From assembly GCF_001426665.1 (NCBI RefSeq), contig NZ_LMEY01000029.1:134375-198374 (forward strand): a stretch of DNA of 64,000 nt, in the 5' to 3' direction. This stretch comes from Rhizobium sp. Root1334 (GTDB taxonomy: Bacteria; Pseudomonadota; Alphaproteobacteria; Rhizobiales; Rhizobiaceae). Under the pieces are notes generated by a model that did not search any database, had not been told where the DNA came from, and worked only from the letters and a program-made list of their open reading frames with translations. Position 1 is the stretch's first letter; each line of letters begins with the position of its first letter. Shown here one piece after another: positions 25,484 through 34,851 of the stretch. The position numbers and the translations under genes were made by a program.

Positions 25484-26500
25484 GTGCAGACAGAGACTGA
25501 AGTATTCGGCCATATGCCGTCCGGCGAACCCGTGCACCGCATCGTCATCAAGGGCGGCGGGCTGACCGCGCATATCCTCACCTGGGGCTCGGTCATCCAG
25601 GACCTGCGCCTCGATGGCCACGCTGCTCCTCTTGTGCTCGGCTTTGAGAATTTCGCCGATTATCTCACCCATTCCCCTTATTTCGGCGCCACGCCCGGCC
25701 GCAATGCCAACCGCATCGGCAGCGGCCGATTTGCCATCGATGGCGTCTCCTACCAGCTCGAATGCAACGAGAAGGGCGTTACCCACCTGCACGGCGGCAG
25801 CGACGGCATTGCCAAGCGCCTGTGGACCTTGATCGAGGCGGCGGAAAACCGCGCCGTGCTGCAGATCGTCGATCCGGATGGCCGCGCCGGCTATCCCGGC
25901 AATTGCACCATCACCTGCACCTACACCGTCAGCGATGGTGGCGTCCTCAACGTCCTCTATGAGAGCACCACGGACCGCGCAACGATCTGCAACGTCTGTC
26001 AGCACAGCTATTTCAACCTCGATGGCACTACCGATGCGCTCGGCCATGATGCGATGATCGCCGCCAACAGCTATCTGCCGACCGACGAGCTGCAGGTCCC
26101 GACCGGCGAGATCCGCTCCGTCGAAGGCACCGTTTTCGACCTGCGCGCCATGACGCCGCTGCGCCGCCAGCTGGAAGGCGACAAGATCGGCTACGACCAC
26201 AATTTCTGCCTGGCGGACGCCCGAGGCGCCAAGCAATCCGTCGCGCTGGTGCGCAGCATCAATTCCGGCGTTTCGCTGGAAGTCCGCACCACCGAGCCCG
26301 GCGTGCAGTTCTATACCGGCTTCAAGATGGACGTTCCCGTGCCCGGCCTCGAAGGCCGTCATTACGGGCCTTTCGCAGGCTTCTGCCTGGAAACCCAGAT
26401 CTGGCCGGATGCGATCAACCACGCCAATTTCCCGCAAGCCGTCCTGCGGCCCGGTGAAACGCTCAGGCAGGAAACCGATTACGTCTTCACCCGTAGCTGA
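25484..26500 (+). CDS. galM: Aldose 1-epimerase (galactose mutarotase)
   Basis: 338 residues. It interconverts alpha and beta anomers of aldohexoses in the cytoplasm. The N-terminal half has the sugar-binding NANRIGSGRF and THLHGG segments. The catalytic His lies in CQHSYFNLDG and the catalytic Glu in CLETQIWPDAINH near the C-terminus. I chose GTG at 25484 because GGAGGA stands nine bases upstream and the length then fits the family; a longer frame from 25409 is possible. The neighbours give no sugar-utilisation context. Confidence 0.9.
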   Translation: MQTETEVFGHMPSGEPVHRIVIKGGGLTAHILTWGSVIQDLRLDGHAAPLVLGFENFADYLTHSPYFGATPGRNANRIGSGRFAIDGVSYQLECNEKGVTHLHGGSDGIAKRLWTLIEAAENRAVLQIVDPDGRAGYPGNCTITCTYTVSDGGVLNVLYESTTDRATICNVCQHSYFNLDGTTDALGHDAMIAANSYLPTDELQVPTGEIRSVEGTVFDLRAMTPLRRQLEGDKIGYDHNFCLADARGAKQSVALVRSINSGVSLEVRTTEPGVQFYTGFKMDVPVPGLEGRHYGPFAGFCLETQIWPDAINHANFPQAVLRPGETLRQETDYVFTRS

Positions 26501-26678
26501 CCGCTCGAGAGCCGTCTGCCGCCTGCTCAGGATCAGCCTGAAGGACATGGACCGCCCCCGTTGCGGCGCGTCATCCTTTGGCACGTGTGATACTGTTTAA
26601 AGACGAAGCGCTCTAGGCTTTTGCGGTAAAACCGGATTTGATGCCCCGATCGAGGCTGCGGCAAGGGGAGGACTTGGC

Positions 26679-27446
26679 ATGGCTGAAACGGACAGACCGA
26701 AAATCGCGTTGGTAACGGGCGGCGGCACCGGTATCGGCCGCGCCATTGCCGAAGCACTGTTGAAAAAGGGCTACACGGTCATCCTTTCCGGCCGGCGATT
26801 CGATGTTCTCCAGCATGCAGCAAAGGAAATGGCCACCTTGACCGGCGGCACGGCGCGGGCGTTCGCGGCCGATGTCGGCGACCCGCAAGCGGTCGCCAGC
26901 CTGTTTTCCGCCATCCGCCATGATTTCGGCCGCCTCGACCTGCTCGTCAACAATGCCGGCATGGGGCTGCCCGCTGTTCCGATGGAGGATATTACCTTCG
27001 AACAATGGAATGCCATCGTCGGCGCCAACCTGACCGGCGCATTCCTCTGTACCCAGCAGGCCATGAAGCTGATGAAGGCACAAACACCGCGTGGCGGCCG
27101 AATCATCAACAACGGCTCGATCTCCGCCTCGACGCCGCGGCCGATGTCAGCCCCCTACACAGCCACCAAACACGCCATCACCGGCCTGACCAAGTCGACG
27201 GCGCTCGATGGTCGCCCGTTCGACATCGCCTGCGGCCAGATCGATATCGGCAATGCCTCGACTGACATGACATCAGGGATGCGCGCTGGCATCCTGCAGG
27301 CCAATGGCGAGATCGCCTCCGAACCGACCATCCCGGCAAACCTCGTCGCCGACGCCGTCATCTACATGGCCGGCCTGCCGCTCGACGCCAACGTGCTGAC
27401 GATGACCGTGATGGCGACGCAAATGCCGTATGTGGGACGGGGATAA
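26679..27446 (+). CDS. Short-chain dehydrogenase/reductase
   Basis: 255-residue classical SDR. Visible are the cofactor motif TGGGTGIG at 14-21, NNAG near 92, the catalytic serine in NNGSISAS near 148, and YxxxK as YTATK near 162. R41 in GRRFDV suggests NADP preference. The substrate is not predictable. The ATG at 26679 follows GGGGAGGA. It is monocistronic and precedes tRNA-Gly on the opposite strand. Confidence 0.9.
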   Translation: MAETDRPKIALVTGGGTGIGRAIAEALLKKGYTVILSGRRFDVLQHAAKEMATLTGGTARAFAADVGDPQAVASLFSAIRHDFGRLDLLVNNAGMGLPAVPMEDITFEQWNAIVGANLTGAFLCTQQAMKLMKAQTPRGGRIINNGSISASTPRPMSAPYTATKHAITGLTKSTALDGRPFDIACGQIDIGNASTDMTSGMRAGILQANGEIASEPTIPANLVADAVIYMAGLPLDANVLTMTVMATQMPYVGRG

Positions 27447-27521
27447 GGAAACAGTCCACGCACCAAGGCGGCTGCTAAGATTATACCTATTTTCCTGGGA
27501 GGCTCTCCGAAGAGAAGAAAA

Positions 27522-27596
27522 TGGAGCGGGTGAAGCGATTCGAACGCTCGACCCCAACCTTGGCAAGGTTGTGCTCTACCCCTGAGCTACACCCGC
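27522..27596 (-). tRNA. tRNA-Gly (GCC)
   Basis: Read on the minus strand: acceptor GCGGGTG pairs with CACCCGC, discriminator T, and CCA is encoded. D-loop TAGCTCAGGGGTAGAGC, anticodon loop TTGCCAA giving anticodon GCC, and T-loop GTTCGAATC are all present. The gene is 75 nt. Confidence 0.97.
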
Positions 27597-27850
27597 TCAT
27601 CAACCTCGATCCGGGGGTAGTCGGTGGACCGTGGCGCCGCTGCGTTTGTTGTTTGCTGCGACGACGGCTATATGGCCCAGACGATTTTTAAATGCAACAG
27701 GGAAATGACGGCCAACCCAATATTTTTTTGAAGAAATGTCGCAAGCCCCTGAAAACAAGGCGTTTTGCAGCGTGCATTCTGTGGAAGATTGCGATTTTTT
27801 GCCCTTCGCCGTAAGGAAGACCACCATTTTCAAGCGAAAGAGAAGCCGCC

Positions 27851-28360
27851 ATGAGTGAAATGCAGCCGAAGACACAGGACGAATTGTTTGCGCTTCTCGA
27901 CAGCCTCGGCATCCCACACAAGACGATGCGGCACGAGCCGGTTTTCACCGTTGCCGAATCGGTGGCACTGCGGGACGCGATTGCCGGCGGACACACCAAG
28001 AATCTGTTCGTGAAGGACAAGAAGGACAATTATTTCCTGCTCACCGTCGAGGAGAACGCAACAGTCGACCTGAAGACGGTGCACACGCTCATCGGCGGTG
28101 CCAGCAAGGTGTCCTTCGGCAAGCCGGAAAAACTGATGGAATATCTCGGTGTGATTCCGGGAGCGGTCACAGCCTTCGGCGTCATCAACGACATTGGGCA
28201 GAACGTGAAGATCATCATCGACGAGGAGCTGATGAAGGATGAGATCGTCAACTGCCATCCGCTGTCGAACGATGCGACGACATCGATCGCCTCGAAAGAT
28301 CTGCTGCGCTTTATCGAAGCGACGGGACACGAAGCCCTTGTCTTGAAAGTGACGTCCTGA
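27851..28360 (+). CDS. YbaK/ProX-type prolyl-tRNA editing domain protein
   Basis: 169 residues, a stand-alone YbaK/aminoacyl-tRNA deacylase domain. Typical segments are HEPVFTVAES near residue 27, the catalytic-lysine region GGHTKNLFVKDKK near 46-58, and GASKVSFGKPEKLMEYLGVIPGAVTAFG. The last segment is diagnostic for the ProX/PrdX subgroup, which hydrolyses mischarged Ala-tRNA-Pro in trans. It acts in the cytoplasm. It stands alone, on the strand opposite to the neighbouring tRNA-Gly. Confidence 0.88.
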   Translation: MSEMQPKTQDELFALLDSLGIPHKTMRHEPVFTVAESVALRDAIAGGHTKNLFVKDKKDNYFLLTVEENATVDLKTVHTLIGGASKVSFGKPEKLMEYLGVIPGAVTAFGVINDIGQNVKIIIDEELMKDEIVNCHPLSNDATTSIASKDLLRFIEATGHEALVLKVTS

Positions 28361-28417
28361 CATACGATCTTTGACGCAAAACAGTCAGGCGGACGCGGAT
28401 GTCCGCGAGGAGACACG

Positions 28418-29401
28418 ATGAGCGGCAACGACAATCCCTACGCAGCATCCTACGGCAACCAGATGACGGCAACGGCCAGCTACGGCGCCGCCCCGGCACC
28501 GGCGGCAGCGGCCGCGCCGGCGGGTGACCTGATCAAGGAAACCACCACCGCCAACTTCACCCGCGACGTGCTCGAAGCTTCCCGCCAGCAGCCGGTCCTC
28601 GTCGATTTCTGGGCGCCCTGGTGCGGCCCGTGCAAGCAGCTGACGCCGGTGATCGAAAAGGTCGTCACCGAAGCACAGGGCCGTGTCAGGCTGGTCAAGA
28701 TGAACATCGACGATCACCCGTCGATTGCCGGCCAGCTCGGTATCCAGTCCATCCCCGCCGTGATCGCCTTTGTCGGCGGCCGCCCGGTCGATGGCTTCAC
28801 GGGCGCCGTGCCGGAAAGCCAGATCCGCGACTTCATCGACAAGGTTGCCGGTCCGATGATCGACGACCAGCAGGCCGGGATCGATGCGGCGCTCGCAGAC
28901 GCAAAAGCCCTGGTCGAGCAGGGTGATATCGAGAACGCTGCCGGTCTTTTCGGCGCCGTGCTGCAGGCGGACCCGGAAAATGCAATCGCGCTCGCAGGCC
29001 TTGCCAATTGCCTGATCACCGCCGGCGAACTGGACCAGGCACGCGAGGTTCTGGCCGATCTCTCCGAAGAGCTGGCCAAGGATGCCGGCATCGCCGCCGT
29101 TGTGAAAAAGCTCGCCCAGATCGAGGAAGCCCGCAAGCTCGGCGACCCGAATGCGCTGGAGCAGATCCTTGCTGCCGATCCTGACGATCATGGCGCCCGC
29201 ATCAAGCTCGCCAAGATCCGCAATGTCGAGGGTGACCGCGAGGCGGCGGCCGATCACCTGCTGAAGGTGATGAAACGCGACCGGACGTTCGAGGATGATG
29301 GCGCCCGGCGCGAACTGCTGCAGTTCTTCGATGTCTGGGGACCGATGGACCCGGCAACGCTGTCAGCACGCCGCAAACTGTCATCGATCCTGTTTTCGTG
29401 A
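28418..29401 (+). CDS. Thioredoxin-TPR co-chaperone, CnoX/YbbN-like
   Basis: 327 residues. An Ala/Pro-rich N-terminal stretch is followed by a thioredoxin domain (about 45-150) with WAPWCGPCKQL and by a C-terminal TPR-like helical region (about 160-325). E. coli YbbN/CnoX lacks the redox pair, but here both cysteines of CGPC are retained, so it may be an active oxidoreductase as in Caulobacter-type CnoX. It likely protects unfolded proteins under bleach or heat stress. The ATG follows GAGGAGA. It is followed by a Lon-N protein gene. Confidence 0.85.
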   Translation: MSGNDNPYAASYGNQMTATASYGAAPAPAAAAAPAGDLIKETTTANFTRDVLEASRQQPVLVDFWAPWCGPCKQLTPVIEKVVTEAQGRVRLVKMNIDDHPSIAGQLGIQSIPAVIAFVGGRPVDGFTGAVPESQIRDFIDKVAGPMIDDQQAGIDAALADAKALVEQGDIENAAGLFGAVLQADPENAIALAGLANCLITAGELDQAREVLADLSEELAKDAGIAAVVKKLAQIEEARKLGDPNALEQILAADPDDHGARIKLAKIRNVEGDREAAADHLLKVMKRDRTFEDDGARRELLQFFDVWGPMDPATLSARRKLSSILFS

Positions 29402-29533
29402 TACCCTGACAGGGGCGCCTTTATGACAATCTCCCTTGAGATTTGACGTCGGCGCCCCATTTCTTGTCAGTAAGCGGCGCGGCGTCATTAAGGCCGCCAC
29501 AAGAACGCCTGACAGCGACGGGGTAGTTGAGAC

Positions 29534-30217
29534 ATGCAAGTTGGTAACGCACGTTATCTGAGGCCTCAGGACCTGCCGGAGACCCTTCCGGTGTTCCCAT
29601 TGACGGGCGTGCTGCTGCTTCCGGGTTCGCAATTGCCGCTCAACATCTTCGAGCCGCGCTATCTTTCCATGTTTGACGATGCGCTGGCCGGAAACCGCCT
29701 GATCGGCATGATCCAGCCCTTCTTCGGTGAAACGCGCGAAGAACCGGGCCAGGCGCATGTGCAGGCGCTTTGCCAGGTCGGTTGCGCGGGCCGCATCACC
29801 TCGTTCGCCGAAATGGAAGACGGCCGCTATATCGTCTCGCTGACCGGCATTTGCCGGTTCCGGCTGTTTGATGAAGTGCCGCTTGCGAAAAAAGGCTATC
29901 GCTCCTTCAAGATCGCCCCGTTTGCGACCGACCTCACCGGACCGGACGATGAGGCTCAGGTCGATCGCGAGGCTTTGCTGGCCGCTTTCAAGGCCTATCT
30001 CGATGCCAACAAGCTGGAAGCCGACTGGGAGAGCGTCGAGCGCGCCAGCAATCTGACGCTGGTCAATTCGATGGCGATGATGTCGCCCTATGGCCCGGCG
30101 GAAAAGCAGGCGCTGCTTGAGGCGCCCGACCTCAAGACCCGCGCCGAAACGCTGATCGCGATTACCGAGATCGTGCTCGCCCGAAATTTCGGCGATATCG
30201 AAACCATGCTGCAATAG
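29534..30217 (+). CDS. LON substrate-binding domain protein (YcaN-like)
   Basis: 227 residues carrying only the Lon N-terminal (PUA-like, LON) domain: FPLTGVLLLPGSQLPLNIFEPRY at about 22-44 and later the VGCAGRITSF and TGICRFRL segments. There is no AAA or protease domain, so it is not a protease. Stand-alone LON proteins may present substrates, but their role is unproven. The upstream region has a hairpin GGGGCGCC/GGCGCCCC (29412-29458). It is probably co-transcribed with the Trm112-like gene six bases downstream. Confidence 0.85.
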   Translation: MQVGNARYLRPQDLPETLPVFPLTGVLLLPGSQLPLNIFEPRYLSMFDDALAGNRLIGMIQPFFGETREEPGQAHVQALCQVGCAGRITSFAEMEDGRYIVSLTGICRFRLFDEVPLAKKGYRSFKIAPFATDLTGPDDEAQVDREALLAAFKAYLDANKLEADWESVERASNLTLVNSMAMMSPYGPAEKQALLEAPDLKTRAETLIAITEIVLARNFGDIETMLQ

Positions 30218-30223
30218 GCGGAT

Positions 30224-30415
30224 ATGATGGAAGACAGGACCAGCCGGGTCGATCCCAAACTGCTTGAACTGCTGGTCTGCCCGCTGACCAAGGGCCGCCT
30301 CAGCTACCACGCGGCCGAAAATGAACTGATCTCGGAAAAGGCAAGGCTGGCCTACCCGATCCGCGACGGCATTCCAATCATGCTGATTTCCGAGGCGCGC
30401 AAAATCGAGGATTGA
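30224..30415 (+). CDS. Trm112 family (UPF0434-like) small protein
   Basis: 63 residues. The pattern LLELLVCPLTKGRLSY ... LAYPIRDGIPIMLISEAR matches the Trm112p/YcaR family. Only one of the four zinc cysteines of the eukaryotic form is kept (VCPLTKG), as is usual in proteobacteria. In other organisms Trm112 activates methyltransferases; the bacterial role is not clear. It starts six bases after the LON-domain gene. Confidence 0.85.
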   Translation: MMEDRTSRVDPKLLELLVCPLTKGRLSYHAAENELISEKARLAYPIRDGIPIMLISEARKIED

Positions 30416-30438
30416 GGCTGCGATTGATCGTATGAAAG

Positions 30439-30554
30439 CCCCTCATCCGCCCTTCGGGCACCTTCTCCCCGTCACGACGGGGAGAAGGACCGACCGGCAA
30501 ACTCCGCGCAGATCCCCTCTCCCCGCGTGCGGGGAGAGGGTTAGGGTGAGGGGC
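30439..30554. repeat. RIME-like element, complete (variant)
   Basis: CCCCTCATCCGCCC..GGGCACCTTCTCCCC..GGGGAGAAGG, then CCTCTCCCCGCGTGCGGGGAGAGG and GGGTGAGGGG. It is the mirror image of the copy at 13229. Confidence 0.75.
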
Positions 30555-30580
30555 ATTCGCCAGTCAACGAAGTCCAGCGC

Positions 30581-31795
30581 TTAAATCGCCTGCCCGCCCA
30601 GCATCTTCGGCTCGCTCTGGCCGCCAAGTCCGGACGCCTGACGGATGAAGAATGATTTGACCGATGGCATCCGGTCGACGATGCCCAGCCCGAAATCGCG
30701 CAGCGCCCTGACCGGCGTGACATCGTTGGAAAACAGCCGGTTCAAGACATCGGTGGTCACGCCCATGCGGAACGTGTCGAAGCGCCGCCAGCTCTGGTAG
30801 CGCTCGAGCACCGCGAGCGAGCCGATATCGAGACCGAGGCGATCAGCATCGACGATGGTTTCTGCCAGCGCTGCCACATCCTTGAAGCCAAGATTGAGGC
30901 CCTGGCCGGAAATCGGGTGAATGCCGTGAGCTGCGTCACCGGCAAGGGCGAAACGCGGCGCGATGAAATCGCGGGCCAGCGTCAGCCCCAGCGGAAAGGC
31001 GCGGCGTCCGCCGACGACCTTCAGCGTGCCGAGCTTGTGGCCGAAACGGCGCTCCAGTTCTTCCTCGAACACCAGATCGTCGCTGGCGACCAGCCGGTCG
31101 GCGTCGCGCGTCCGTTCCGTCCAGACCAGCGAGGAGCGATTGTTCTTGAGCGGCAGCGTCGCAAACGGCCCGGCCGGCAGGAAATGCTCTTCCGCCGTGC
31201 CGTCATGCGGCCGCTCATGTTCGACCGTGGTGACGATGCCCGACTGGCCATAGTCGAAATCGACGGTCTTGATGCCTGCGGCATCGCGCAGTTTCGAGCG
31301 CACGCCATCGCAGGCGACCAGGAGCCGCGCTTCCATTGTCTCGCCATTGGCCAGCTCAATGGAAACCGAGTGATCGCCGCTCTTGAAACCGGCAGCCGCC
31401 GTCGATTGACGAATCTCCACGCCGAGATTCGTGGCTGCCTTCCGCAGCGCGCCGACCAGAGCGACATTCGGCACCATATGGGCAAACGGCCGGCCCTCGA
31501 TCTTTTCATCCTCGAAGGTCAGGAACACCGGGCGAACCGGATCGGCGGTCTTCGAATCGGTGATGACCATACGCTTGATCGGCTCGGCTTCCGGCTCGAT
31601 CTCGCTCCAGATACCGAGCACGTCGAGCATTTGCGAGGCGGCGGCGATGATCGCCGAGGCGCGCTCGTCCTTCTTCCAGGCAGTCTCCGGAGCGCCGTCG
31701 ATCAAGCTGACGGCGAGATGCGGCGCGGCCTTCTTGATGGATACGGCCAGCGACAGCCCGACATAACCGCCGCCCGCAATCAGCACATCGATCAT
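30581..31795 (-). CDS. FAD-dependent ubiquinone biosynthesis hydroxylase (UbiH/UbiF/Coq6 family)
   Basis: 404 residues. The N-terminal Rossmann motif is GGGYVGLSLAV (residues 8-18). The internal DG motif is VACDGVRSKLRD near 160, and the FAD-ribityl motif ALAGDAAHGIHPISGQGLNLGFKD is near 290. This is a class A flavin monooxygenase of the Coq6/UbiH group, which hydroxylates the quinone ring at the membrane. The exact ring position cannot be told; alphaproteobacteria often use UbiL or UbiM here. It is divergent from tesB. Confidence 0.88.
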   Translation of the reverse strand: MIDVLIAGGGYVGLSLAVSIKKAAPHLAVSLIDGAPETAWKKDERASAIIAAASQMLDVLGIWSEIEPEAEPIKRMVITDSKTADPVRPVFLTFEDEKIEGRPFAHMVPNVALVGALRKAATNLGVEIRQSTAAAGFKSGDHSVSIELANGETMEARLLVACDGVRSKLRDAAGIKTVDFDYGQSGIVTTVEHERPHDGTAEEHFLPAGPFATLPLKNNRSSLVWTERTRDADRLVASDDLVFEEELERRFGHKLGTLKVVGGRRAFPLGLTLARDFIAPRFALAGDAAHGIHPISGQGLNLGFKDVAALAETIVDADRLGLDIGSLAVLERYQSWRRFDTFRMGVTTDVLNRLFSNDVTPVRALRDFGLGIVDRMPSVKSFFIRQASGLGGQSEPKMLGGQAI

Positions 31796-31897
31796 CTCTC
31801 ATTCTCCCGTCGCTCTTGAGCATTGCATGTGGCCTATATAGATCATTGATGCGCTCGTTCCTACCGTTTGAGCGCTCGAGCCCAGGAGATCGCCGAA

Positions 31898-32782
31898 ATG
31901 TCGCGCCCCGCCGAGACCCCCGCCCCGATGGATGTCCTCTTGCAGACGCTGGATCTGGAAAAGCTGGAGGAAAACCTGTTTCGCGGCCGCTCGCCGCAGG
32001 TCGGCTGGCAGCGCGTGTTCGGCGGGCAGGTGATCGGCCAGGCGCTGGTGGCCGCTCAACGTACCGTCAGCGAGGGCCGTTACGTGCATTCGCTGCACGC
32101 CTATTTCATGCGGCCGGGCGATCCGTCCGTGCCGATCATCTACGATGTTGACCGGATCCGCGATGGCGCAAGCTTTGCCACCCGCCGCGTCGTCGCCATC
32201 CAGCATGGCAAGGCAATCTTTTCGATGTCGGCCTCCTTCCAGTTCGACGAGGAAGGGTTTGACCACCAGATCACCAGGCCGGACGTGGCGCCGCCGGAAA
32301 CGCTGATGGGCGAGCAGGACATCAAGGAAAAATTCCTGGTCAATGCGCCGGAAGCGATCCGCCGCTATTGGGAGCGGCCCCGGCCGATCGAAATTCGCCC
32401 GGTTTCGCTCAAGCACTATTTCTCGCGCGACAAGCTGGAGCCATCGCAGGACGTCTGGGTCAAGGCGGTCGGCGCCGTTCCGGACGAGCGTCACATTCAG
32501 GCGGCGGTGCTCGCCTATATCTCCGATATGACCCTGCTCGACACCGCGCTCTATGCCCATGGCACCTCGGTGTTTGACCGCGACCTGCAGGTGGCGAGCC
32601 TCGACCATGCCATGTGGTTTCATCGCCCCTGCCGCATGGACGACTGGATGCTCTACACGCAGGACAGCCCCAGCGCCTTCGGTGCACGCGGCATGACGCG
32701 CGGTAGCCTTTTTGATCGCTCCGGCACCCTGATCGCTTCCGTTGCCCAGGAAGGCCTGATCCGGAAAAAGGCATCTGAATAA
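31898..32782 (+). CDS. tesB: Acyl-CoA thioesterase II
   Basis: 294 residues with the double hot-dog fold of TesB. Visible segments are VFGGQVIGQALVAAQRT in the first hot dog and AVLAYISDMTLLDTAL plus SLDHAMWFHRP in the second, which holds the catalytic Asp (SDMTLLD). It hydrolyses medium and long acyl-CoAs to free acids. The ATG at 31898 has AGGAGA eight bases upstream and is preferred over the TTG at 31868. Confidence 0.93.
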   Translation: MSRPAETPAPMDVLLQTLDLEKLEENLFRGRSPQVGWQRVFGGQVIGQALVAAQRTVSEGRYVHSLHAYFMRPGDPSVPIIYDVDRIRDGASFATRRVVAIQHGKAIFSMSASFQFDEEGFDHQITRPDVAPPETLMGEQDIKEKFLVNAPEAIRRYWERPRPIEIRPVSLKHYFSRDKLEPSQDVWVKAVGAVPDERHIQAAVLAYISDMTLLDTALYAHGTSVFDRDLQVASLDHAMWFHRPCRMDDWMLYTQDSPSAFGARGMTRGSLFDRSGTLIASVAQEGLIRKKASE

Positions 32783-32843
32783 AAAATCGCCTCTTTTTTG
32801 ATTCTGATTAATTTTTAATCGTTTATTTCGATGATTTTTTGAC

Positions 32844-32869
32844 ATTTCGCCGATGGCTTTCGGCGAAAT
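32844..32869. promoter_or_regulatory. Palindrome upstream of glnK
   Basis: Perfect 9-bp arms ATTTCGCCG / CGGCGAAAT with an 8-nt spacer, about 50 nt upstream of the sigma-54 promoter. It could bind an enhancer protein such as NtrC, although it does not match the usual NtrC site. It could also be a transcript-end hairpin for tesB, although no T run follows. Confidence 0.4.
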
Positions 32870-32916
32870 ATCGCATTTCCATGTCTTTTCATGGACTTAC
32901 CCATTCAATCCCAAAC

Positions 32917-32932
32917 TGGCACGCCCCTTGAA
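32917..32932 (+). promoter_or_regulatory. Sigma-54 (RpoN) promoter of glnK-amtB
   Basis: TGGCACGCCCCTTGAA matches the -24/-12 pattern TGGCAC-N5-TTGCW with one deviation (GA for GC at -12). It lies 85 nt before the glnK start, as expected for an NtrC/RpoN-controlled glnK operon. Confidence 0.8.
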
Positions 32933-33017
32933 TAGCTAGGGGCAGTCGTTGGGGATTTGTGCTCGGCGGCAAGGAGAGACGGCCCCGAGCCGAAGTTGAA
33001 CAAGGATGGGAAACCAG

Positions 33018-33356
33018 ATGAAAATTGTAATGGCCATTATCAAGCCGTTCAAGCTCGATGAGGTTCGCGAAGCCCTCACTGCCGTTGGCATCCAAGGCCT
33101 GACCGTGACCGAAGTGAAGGGTTACGGACGTCAGAAGGGACATACGGAAATCTATCGCGGCACCGAATACGCCGTGAGCTTCCTGCCGAAACTGAAGATC
33201 GAAATCGCTGTTGCCTCGGAGATTGTCGACAAGGCCGTCGAAGCGATCGCCACGTCAGCCAAGACCGGCCAGATCGGCGACGGCAAGATCTTCGTCTACT
33301 CGATTGACCATGCGGTGCGCATTCGTACCGGCGAAACCGACACAGAAGCGCTGTAA
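33018..33356 (+). CDS. glnK: Nitrogen regulatory protein P-II
   Basis: 112 residues with the PII signature at the T-loop; Y51 is the uridylylation site (GTEYAVSF) and the C-terminal signature IGDGKIFVYSIDHAVRIRTGE is intact. It senses 2-oxoglutarate and ADP/ATP and plugs AmtB when nitrogen is plentiful. The start MKIVMAIIKP at 33018 is the family start. The pairing with amtB 30 nt downstream and the sigma-54 promoter make it GlnK rather than GlnB. Confidence 0.96.
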   Translation: MKIVMAIIKPFKLDEVREALTAVGIQGLTVTEVKGYGRQKGHTEIYRGTEYAVSFLPKLKIEIAVASEIVDKAVEAIATSAKTGQIGDGKIFVYSIDHAVRIRTGETDTEAL

Positions 33357-33385
33357 GTCACGGCCGTTCAGGGAGCTCCATATCA

Positions 33386-34750
33386 ATGTCTTCATTTAAA
33401 CTTTCTACCTCTCTTGGACGCGTGGGCGCTGCAGCCGCAGCCCTCCTCGCCCCGGCCATCGCCTATGCGCAGGAAGCCGCACCGGCGGCAGCCGAAGCGG
33501 TTGCTGCAGCCCCCGTGCCGAACAAGGGCGATACCGCCTTCATGTTCCTCTGCACCATTCTCGTCCTGTTCATGCTCATCCCCGGCCTCGGCCTGTTCTA
33601 TGGCGGCCTCGTCCGCGCCAAGAACATGCTGTCGGTCCTGATGCAGTGCACCGTCGCCGGTTCGGCCGTCATGCTCATCTGGGTCATCTACGGTTATTCC
33701 TTCGCCTTCGGCGGTTCGACATCGCCCTATTGGGGCGGTACCGCCAAGATGTTCCTCGCGGGCGTCACGATGGACTCGACCGCCGCCACCTTCTCCGATG
33801 GCGTCGTCATCCCGGAAATGATCTTCATCATGTTCCAGATGACCTTCGCGGCCATCACACCGGCCCTGATCGTCGGCGCCTTTGCCGAACGCATCAAGTT
33901 CTCGGCTGCAATCCTGTTCTGCGTCCTGTGGGCAACCTTCGTCTACTTCCCGATCGCCCACATGGTCTGGGACGCAAACGGCCTGATCTTCGGCTGGGGC
34001 GCTCTCGACTTCGCTGGCGGCACGGTCGTTCACATCAACGCTGGCGTTGCCGGTCTGATCGGCGCGATCATGGTCGGCAAGCGGACCGGCTTCGGCAAGG
34101 ACATGATGGCTCCCCATTCCATGACGCTGACGCTCGTCGGCGCGGCCATGCTGTGGGTCGGCTGGTTCGGCTTCAACGCTGGCTCCAACCTTGAAGCATC
34201 CGGCGGCGCGATGCTTGCCACCGTCAACACCTTCATCGCCACGGCTGCAGCCATCATTTCGTGGTCGCTGGTTGAAACCTTCACCCGTGGCAAGGCCTCT
34301 ATGCTTGGCGCCGCGTCCGGCATGATCGCCGGTCTCGTCGCCATCACGCCTGCTGCCGGCATCGTCGGCCCGATGGGCGCGATCGTCATGGGCCTGATCG
34401 TGTCGCCGCTGTGCTACTTCTTCGTCTCCGTGGTGAAGAACAAGTTCGGTTATGACGACACGGCAGACGTTTTCGGCGTCCATGGCGTTGGCGGCCTGTT
34501 CGGCGCCTTGGCCACCGGTATCTTCGCCTCGTCGTCCCTCGGCGGCATCGGATATGCCGATGGCGTCACCATGGGCGGCCAGTTCATGACCCAGGTTTAT
34601 GCCGTTCTCGTTACGCTCGTCTGGTGCGGCATCGGCTCGGCAATCCTCTACAAGATCGTCGATGTCATCGTTGGCCTGCGTGTTCCGGTCGAAGCCGAAC
34701 GCGAAGGTCTTGACCTCTCCTCGCACGGCGAAGCCGCCTACCACTCCTGA
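33386..34750 (+). CDS. amtB: Ammonium transporter
   Basis: 454 residues with an N-terminal signal peptide ending near AYAQ (residue 29) and eleven membrane segments. The pore twin histidines are visible as H192 (FPIAHMVWD) and H366 (FGVHGVGGLFG). It forms trimers in the inner membrane and conducts ammonium; GlnK from the upstream gene blocks it. The operon ends at the strong terminator at 34823. Confidence 0.96.
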   Translation: MSSFKLSTSLGRVGAAAAALLAPAIAYAQEAAPAAAEAVAAAPVPNKGDTAFMFLCTILVLFMLIPGLGLFYGGLVRAKNMLSVLMQCTVAGSAVMLIWVIYGYSFAFGGSTSPYWGGTAKMFLAGVTMDSTAATFSDGVVIPEMIFIMFQMTFAAITPALIVGAFAERIKFSAAILFCVLWATFVYFPIAHMVWDANGLIFGWGALDFAGGTVVHINAGVAGLIGAIMVGKRTGFGKDMMAPHSMTLTLVGAAMLWVGWFGFNAGSNLEASGGAMLATVNTFIATAAAIISWSLVETFTRGKASMLGAASGMIAGLVAITPAAGIVGPMGAIVMGLIVSPLCYFFVSVVKNKFGYDDTADVFGVHGVGGLFGALATGIFASSSLGGIGYADGVTMGGQFMTQVYAVLVTLVWCGIGSAILYKIVDVIVGLRVPVEAEREGLDLSSHGEAAYHS

Positions 34751-34822
34751 TGAACTTGCGGGCCGGGAAAACCGGCTCGCATCTCTTCCCGTCGCGGTTT
34801 CGTCTTGTGCGAAACCGCATTT

Positions 34823-34851
34823 GACCCGGACACCCGTCCGGGTCTTTTTTT
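34823..34851 (+). terminator. Intrinsic terminator of glnK-amtB
   Basis: Stem GACCCGGA / TCCGGGTC (34823-34830, 34837-34844) followed by seven T. Confidence 0.92.
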
